NCBI GenBank assembly: GCA_002310235.1 | Contig: DBYO01000009.1 | Coordinates: 19,176-29,386 of the forward strand | Length of the DNA stretch: 10,211 nt | Direction of reading: 5' to 3' | Origin: Bacteroidales bacterium UBA1184 | GTDB lineage: Bacteria; Bacteroidota; Bacteroidia; Bacteroidales; ML635J-15 | Shown: one piece after another, positions 6,333 through 10,211 of the stretch | How the letters are laid out: each line of letters starts with the position of its first letter | Position numbering within the stretch: position 1 is the stretch's first letter | Translations under genes and position numbers: made by a program | The notes under the pieces: generated by a model | Told to the model about the DNA's origin: nothing | The model's input: only the letters and a program-made list of their open reading frames with translations | Databases searched by the model: none

Positions 6333-9300
6333 TTATTCCGCTTCCTTTTCCTTAGCCTCTGCAACAGGAATCCTTTCTCCATTATAGAACGCTACAACAA
6401 ACGCATCGGTTACGCCCATAGACCGTGCACTTTCGACGGCAGCCTTCACATCGTCAAATTTCTTGAATGCACCTATCCTATAATTCGTAAACTTACCATT
6501 CTGTACCGTCGAAAGACGGGAACCATTATTTGATGCAATTGTACGGAAAGTAACCATACTGCGCGTATCTGGAGTATGAACAAAAGCTCCAAGTTGTACG
6601 AAATACTCGACACCACTTCCTGCCTGCTGCAAAGTTTCGGCAGGAACAACCGGCTTAGGTTCGGCAGCAGATGTCGGCTGGGCATTTTGAGACGAAGACT
6701 TTTGAATGGCACTATTATTAATGGTTTCACCAGAATTGCCTTCAATCTGCCTTACAGCATTCTGCAAACGAATAGCCTCGGAACTCGAAATCTGTTCCTC
6801 ACCCTTGAACGCCACTATGAACGCGTCAACAATGCCAAATGAACGAGCTTCGGCCAATGTATTCTGAGCCTCTTCGTACGAACTGAAAACGCCAATACGG
6901 TAAACTTGCAAGCCATCGCGCGGGAACTTCACATGAACCTTGTCGCCAGCAACCTTCGAGAATACCGATAAAATTTCAGGATCAGGCGACTTCGAGAATG
7001 CTCCAATCTGGACATAATACGAAATGCCTTCCTTATTGTTCTCTTCGGTGCCCTTGCTAAGGTTCAACGGAGCATATTCAACATTCGACAGATTTTCTTC
7101 GCGAGTATTTACTACCTCTGTCTGCGTTGTTGCATTTCCAGCATTGTTCTCTGCAACGACTCTACTCGACAAGGACTTTTGGTATTCTATACCTTCGTTG
7201 AAACTTACCTTCCTACCATCGATATATGCGATTACAAAGGCATCTGTAATTCCCTGACGTCGGATATTAGCTTGCGAAGCCCTTGCCTGCTCGTAATCTG
7301 CAAAACGCCCAGACGTATGGCGGATATATCCGTTAGGCATAGTTTCGTAATCAATCGGTGAGACACCCTTCAACTGCGACGGCTGCCTTCTATCCTTATA
7401 TACGCCAACCTGAACAGCAAAGAATAATCCCTTGGCTGGAATTTCATGAGTTTCAAAACCAGAACCATCTGCTGTGCCATATCCAGAAGTAACTGATTGA
7501 TCAGTAGTTCCACTATTTAAAATATTATTTTCTGCCGTTATAGAAACATTAGAGTCCGATGAATTTCGACCATCGGTTGCATTATTTGCAACAGATGCTC
7601 CGCCATCAATCCTTGTATCTGCCTCACTTTCCGACTTTGTCTGTGATTTTGCATTCGCCAAGATATCTTGTGGCTCAACATAATCTGCCGGTGCTTCATG
7701 TCGGATTACAACAGGAATTTCTTCGTTTTCTTCAGCATTCTGCAAAGCTTCGAGCCTACGAGCCTCACCTATCGAAATTCGCTTTCCATTGTAATAAGCG
7801 ACAATGAACGCATCGCTGAAACCGAGTCCCCTAACCTTCGGCAAATCCTCACGTGCCGAAACATATCTGTAATATTCGCCTGTCATATAGCGAATAATGT
7901 TCGTATTCGGAATCAATTCGGTAAATATCAGGGACAAGCCCTTGAAATCCGGCATCCTGTATTTGACATTTGCTGCAACTATCTGAATACGATAGTACAA
8001 GCCCATGTTAATTTCAGGCTTATCAAAAATTCCATACGAATCGGCTGTATATCCAGACATCGATTTCTTCTTTGATGCAACATTTGCAGGATCGGATGAT
8101 GCAAATATCGTCGTTGAATCAGAAGAAGAAAGTATGGTCGTCACAGTATTATCCTGAATATCCAAAACAACACTATCGCGTTTTTCTGCGACATTGCCAC
8201 TTGCAGAAGCACTGCTTATTGGTTCTTCCACGACAACATAATCAACAACCACCTTATATCTCTTCAAAGTTGAGTTATTGGCTTCCATTCTGCCAATCAT
8301 ATTGTCCACAACAGCCTTTGTTTCACCAGTAGCCACCTGCTTCATCTGCTGCAAGAGCTTGTATTCCTGTATTTCGGAATTGCTATAAATCTTATTAGCC
8401 ATTTCCATATCATAAAAACCGAGACCTATCTTCATGGTCTTCAAAGTCTCATCATACGAATCATAGGCCGATTTATATTCGTTACGTACAGAATCTGACA
8501 TGTTAGACAGAACAGATCCCAACGACTGATTTATGTCTGAATAAAATTTAGATTTTTCAACAGCAAGTTTCTGTATATCATCAAGTTTTTGACTTTCCTC
8601 CCTTGCAATGTCATCAGCAATACGACGTTGCTCCGATTTCTTTGCGACATCCTTTCGTTGCTCAAGACGCTCGATTTCCTTCGTAGAAATATCGATATTA
8701 CGAACCATCTGCTCCTGAAGATCCATAGACCTTAAATATGACTCGTTTACAATAGGCGTCATACTTTCATGCGAGATCGTTGAACCATATTTTGCCTCAA
8801 GACTATTATATATTGGCAGCAAAATAGACTTAGTTTCTGCATCCACATTAGGTATTATTGTCTGCAACAATGCATACTCCGACTGCTCTGCTTTGGAAAG
8901 CTTTTGTGCTACATTATCTCCAGAAAGTTCCGAAGACTTTAGATTTTGCAACGACTGACGATAAACGGCATAGCGGGTAGTGTATTCTGCAGAAACATCT
9001 GTTTGTGAAATTTCAAAATATGAAACTTTATCGATTTCAGCATAAAATCTCTCCTTCTCCTCACTCAAAGTGCGGACATTGCCATTACGCTCGGTTTTTA
9101 CTTCACCAAGTTGAGTTTCCAATCTCTTCCTGTCTGCATTGCTAGCATTTCCAAGAATTCCTTCTAAAGTATTGATTTCACTGGTACTTGTGGCAATGCG
9201 AGTAGCAATGCTAGCTTGACGAGATACGGAAGCCTGCAATTCTTGTGATTTCTCCTTAGTAATATCAACATCTTTTATCTCTGCAATGTCATTACGCTGG

Positions 9301-10211
9301 CTTACCTCATTGCCGTATTTTGCATCTAAATTATTGTAAATCGGCATCAAAACAGACTTTGTCTCGGCATCGACATTAGGGATGATTGTCTGCAGAAGTG
9401 CATACTCAGACTTTTCGGCTTCGGCAAGTTTTTCCGTCATATCGGAGCCCGACTGCTCTGCATTGGTCAACGAGTAGAGCGACTGGCGATAGTCGGCATA
9501 ACGGTTGGTATAATCGGTGGATGCACTGGTTTTTGCTATCTCGTCGTGCTTCGACTTGTCGAGCTCTGCATAGAAGCGCTGCTTTTCCTCACCAAGGGTA
9601 CGGACGTTGTCGTTGCGCTCGACGGTGACTTCACCAAGGAAGCTCTGGAGACGCTTCTTCTCGCTGCGGTCGGCAGTAGCCATGTTGGTCTCGATGGTAT
9701 TTATGTCGCTGTCGTTGGTAGCTATGCGCTTCGAAATGTCAGTCTGGCGTGTGACAGAGGACTGAAGGGACTGCGATACGGATGAAGAGTTTACATTTCC
9801 TGCATTATCGTTACCCGAAACTTCAGACTGGCCATTCTGCTGGGCATTTTGTGCTGAGGTTTCGCTACCCGTCCCTTCGGCTACGCTCAGGGGGCGGGTA
9901 TTGTCAGCTACGTCATTACGCTGGCTTACCTCATTGCCGTATTTTGCATCAAGATTGCTGTATATCGGCTGCAATACCGACTTTGTTTCCGCATCGACAT
10001 TCGGGATGATTGTCTGCAGGAGTGCGTACTCCGACTTTTCGGCTTCGGCAAGTTTTTCCGTCATATCGGTGCCCGACTGCTCTGCATTGGTCAACGAGTA
10101 GAGCGACTGGCGATAGTCGGCATAACGGTTGGTATAATCGGTGGATGCACTGGTTTTTGCTATCTCGTCGTGCTTCGACTTGTCAAGCTCGGCATAGAAG
10201 CGCTGCTTTTC
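6333..10211 (-). CDS. Very large helical-repeat protein with four C-terminal SPOR-like domains (5' end outside window)
   Basis: The frame runs open from the right edge to the TAA at 6333-6335, giving 1292 visible codons. A TTG at 10094 could be read as a start but is internal, because the codons upstream match the later repeat copies. Residues are numbered from the right edge. Residues 1 to about 650 are diverging tandem units of about 167-208 residues, largely helical and charged, each with a core like EYALLQTIIPNVDAETKS. Residues about 660-735 are a Ser-rich linker. Four SPOR-like domains lie at about 737-822, 928-1012, 1063-1149 and 1201-1292, separated by Ser/Asn/Glu-rich linkers. Each has a YY.[IV]Q start and a G[FIV].DAF[IV][VI]A end. 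SPOR domains bind peptidoglycan, often glycan strands stripped of stem peptides, so this is probably a periplasmic cell-wall-associated protein. The signal peptide would be off-window. I do not recognise the repeat family, and no enzyme domain is visible. Confidence 0.85.
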   Translation of the reverse strand, partial: EKQRFYAELDKSKHDEIAKTSASTDYTNRYADYRQSLYSLTNAEQSGTDMTEKLAEAEKSEYALLQTIIPNVDAETKSVLQPIYSNLDAKYGNEVSQRNDVADNTRPLSVAEGTGSETSAQNAQQNGQSEVSGNDNAGNVNSSSVSQSLQSSVTRQTDISKRIATNDSDINTIETNMATADRSEKKRLQSFLGEVTVERNDNVRTLGEEKQRFYAELDKSKHDEIAKTSASTDYTNRYADYRQSLYSLTNAEQSGSDMTEKLAEAEKSEYALLQTIIPNVDAETKSVLMPIYNNLDAKYGNEVSQRNDIAEIKDVDITKEKSQELQASVSRQASIATRIATSTSEINTLEGILGNASNADRKRLETQLGEVKTERNGNVRTLSEEKERFYAEIDKVSYFEISQTDVSAEYTTRYAVYRQSLQNLKSSELSGDNVAQKLSKAEQSEYALLQTIIPNVDAETKSILLPIYNSLEAKYGSTISHESMTPIVNESYLRSMDLQEQMVRNIDISTKEIERLEQRKDVAKKSEQRRIADDIAREESQKLDDIQKLAVEKSKFYSDINQSLGSVLSNMSDSVRNEYKSAYDSYDETLKTMKIGLGFYDMEMANKIYSNSEIQEYKLLQQMKQVATGETKAVVDNMIGRMEANNSTLKRYKVVVDYVVVEEPISSASASGNVAEKRDSVVLDIQDNTVTTILSSSDSTTIFASSDPANVASKKKSMSGYTADSYGIFDKPEINMGLYYRIQIVAANVKYRMPDFKGLSLIFTELIPNTNIIRYMTGEYYRYVSAREDLPKVRGLGFSDAFIVAYYNGKRISIGEARRLEALQNAEENEEIPVVIRHEAPADYVEPQDILANAKSQTKSESEADTRIDGGASVANNATDGRNSSDSNVSITAENNILNSGTTDQSVTSGYGTADGSGFETHEIPAKGLFFAVQVGVYKDRRQPSQLKGVSPIDYETMPNGYIRHTSGRFADYEQARASQANIRRQGITDAFVIAYIDGRKVSFNEGIEYQKSLSSRVVAENNAGNATTQTEVVNTREENLSNVEYAPLNLSKGTEENNKEGISYYVQIGAFSKSPDPEILSVFSKVAGDKVHVKFPRDGLQVYRIGVFSSYEEAQNTLAEARSFGIVDAFIVAFKGEEQISSSEAIRLQNAVRQIEGNSGETINNSAIQKSSSQNAQPTSAAEPKPVVPAETLQQAGSGVEYFVQLGAFVHTPDTRSMVTFRTIASNNGSRLSTVQNGKFTNYRIGAFKKFDDVKAAVESARSMGVTDAFVVAFYNGERIPVAEAKEKEAE
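6336..8003 (-). other. Array of four SPOR-like domains
   Basis: The domains map to 7746-8003, 7176-7430, 6765-7025 and 6336-6611, in order from N- to C-terminus. Domains 3 and 4 are the most canonical (YYVQIGAF and YFVQLGAF, with YRIGVF and YRIGAF in the middle). Domain 2 has FFAVQVGVY, and domain 1 the divergent YYRIQIVAA. Domains 1 and 2 replace the YRIG strand with IIRYMTGEY and YIRHTSGRF. The gradient suggests different ligand strengths or roles along the array. Boundaries are estimates by eye. Confidence 0.75.
8268..8558 (-). repeat. Helical repeat unit, copy 4 (partial, degenerate)
   Basis: The unit begins EKSKFYSDIN, matching EK[QE]RFYAE[LI]D of the other copies. It continues through YDSYDETLKTMK (compare YRQSLYSL) to IQEYKLLQQMKQVATGETKAV, a weak version of the EYALLQTIIPNVDAETKSV core. 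It stops at about NNSTLKRYK, before the Ser-rich linker. Confidence 0.6.
8559..9059 (-). repeat. Helical repeat unit, copy 3 (diverged second half)
   Basis: This 167-codon unit begins EKERFYAEIDK. The EYALLQTIIPNVDAETKS core is intact, but the later half (STKEIERLEQRKDVAKKSEQ onward) has drifted and is richer in Lys, Arg and Glu, suggesting a coiled coil. Confidence 0.75.
9060..9587 (-). repeat. Helical repeat unit, copy 2
   Basis: This 176-codon unit begins EKQRFYAELDKSKHDE. It has the same core (SEYALLQTIIPNVDAETKS) and the same YGNEVSQRND motif as copy 1, but a short IAEIKDVDITKEK segment where copy 1 has its insertion. Its first 59 codons are nearly identical in DNA to the first 59 of copy 1. 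Confidence 0.85.
9411..9587. repeat. Near-identical direct repeat, left copy (partner at 10035-10211)
   Basis: Comparing base by base with a 624-bp offset, I count 3 mismatches in 177 positions (at 9456, 9571 and 9577). Extending left to 9301 adds 15 mismatches over 110 bases. This much DNA identity inside a coding repeat points to recent duplication or gene conversion. Confidence 0.9.
9866..9900. repeat. REP-like palindromic element inserted in frame in a coding region
   Basis: The outer arms TACCCG (9866-9871) and CGGGTA (9895-9900) are perfect complements. The core at 9873-9892, CCCTTCGGCTACGCTCAGGG, pairs CCCT with AGGG around a 12-nt interior. The core resembles, from memory, the CCCTTCGACAAGCTCAGGG-type palindromes scattered in many bacterial genomes, usually between genes. 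Here it is translated on the minus strand as TRPLSVAEGTG (visible residues about 105-115) and lies in the 32-codon stretch absent from repeat copy 2. No second copy was seen in the window. Confidence 0.6.
10035..10211. repeat. Near-identical direct repeat, right copy (partner at 9411-9587)
   Basis: This is the partner of the left copy and runs to the window edge, so the true end of the identical tract is unknown. It encodes the start of the visible protein through the TDMTEKLAEAEKSE segment. Confidence 0.9.

Larger units (their letters stand above)
9588..10211 (-). repeat. Helical repeat unit, copy 1 (longest, carries the insertion)
   Basis: This 208-codon unit runs from EKQRFYAELD to just before the next EKQRF. 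It holds the core SEYALLQTIIPNVDAETKS and the DAKYGNEVSQRND motif. It is 32 codons longer than copy 2 because of an insertion after QRND that is rich in Ser, Asn, Gln and Gly and contains a REP-like palindrome. The start of this unit coincides with the window edge, so further copies may lie beyond. Confidence 0.85.

Noticed and set aside
10092..10094. TTG as start codon of the large minus-strand gene
   Set aside because: The same frame stays open to the window edge, and its 39 upstream codons match the equivalent part of repeat copy 2 almost exactly, so the start is outside the window.
8268..10211. CRISPR array
   Set aside because: The repeats are 500-624 bp coding units in one open frame, not short repeats with unique spacers.

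Overview
The window looks like chromosomal DNA from a member of the Bacteroidetes, most likely the order Bacteroidales. Four things point there. No start codon has a recognisable Shine-Dalgarno sequence. A TAnnTTTG promoter element lies upstream of lon. A DUF4369-type lipoprotein with a thioredoxin-like fold is present. The TonB-like protein has the Gly/Ser-rich linker and QTG...F-L ending common in this phylum. Nothing looks like a phage, plasmid, insertion sequence, CRISPR array, tRNA or rRNA. Genes fill almost everything; the longest gap is 129 bp (1616-1744).

Layout. (1) 1-1615, plus strand: the C-terminal part of a TonB/AgmX-like energy transducer, cut by the window start, followed after 4 bp by a predicted outer-membrane lipoprotein with a DUF4369-like N-terminus and a thioredoxin-like C-terminus that has lost its CxxC. 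(2) 1616-1744: the only real intergenic region, with a putative promoter overlapped by a perfect 9-bp inverted repeat. (3) 1745-6326, plus strand: three genes joined by 1-base stop/start overlaps: lon (ATP-dependent protease), a U32-family protein of the RNA-hydroxylase type (TrhP/RlhA-like), and a class I SAM methyltransferase related to the RlmI/RlmK (COG1092) group. Together they suggest an operon linking protein quality control to RNA or ribosome modification. (4) 6333-10211, minus strand, convergent and only 6 bp away: the C-terminal 1292 codons of a very large protein whose start lies outside the window. It has at least three and a half diverging copies of a long, mostly helical repeat, followed by four SPOR-like domains.

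The most unusual part is the large minus-strand gene. Its repeats grow more alike toward the window edge: the last two DNA copies differ at 3 of 177 positions, and base composition rises over the same stretch. One repeat copy carries a 32-codon in-frame insertion containing a REP-like palindrome whose core resembles the CCCTTCGACAAGCTCAGGG-type elements that are normally intergenic. Other points of interest are the active-site-less thioredoxin-like lipoprotein, a CxxC in the TonB-like domain, and the operator-like dyad over the lon promoter.
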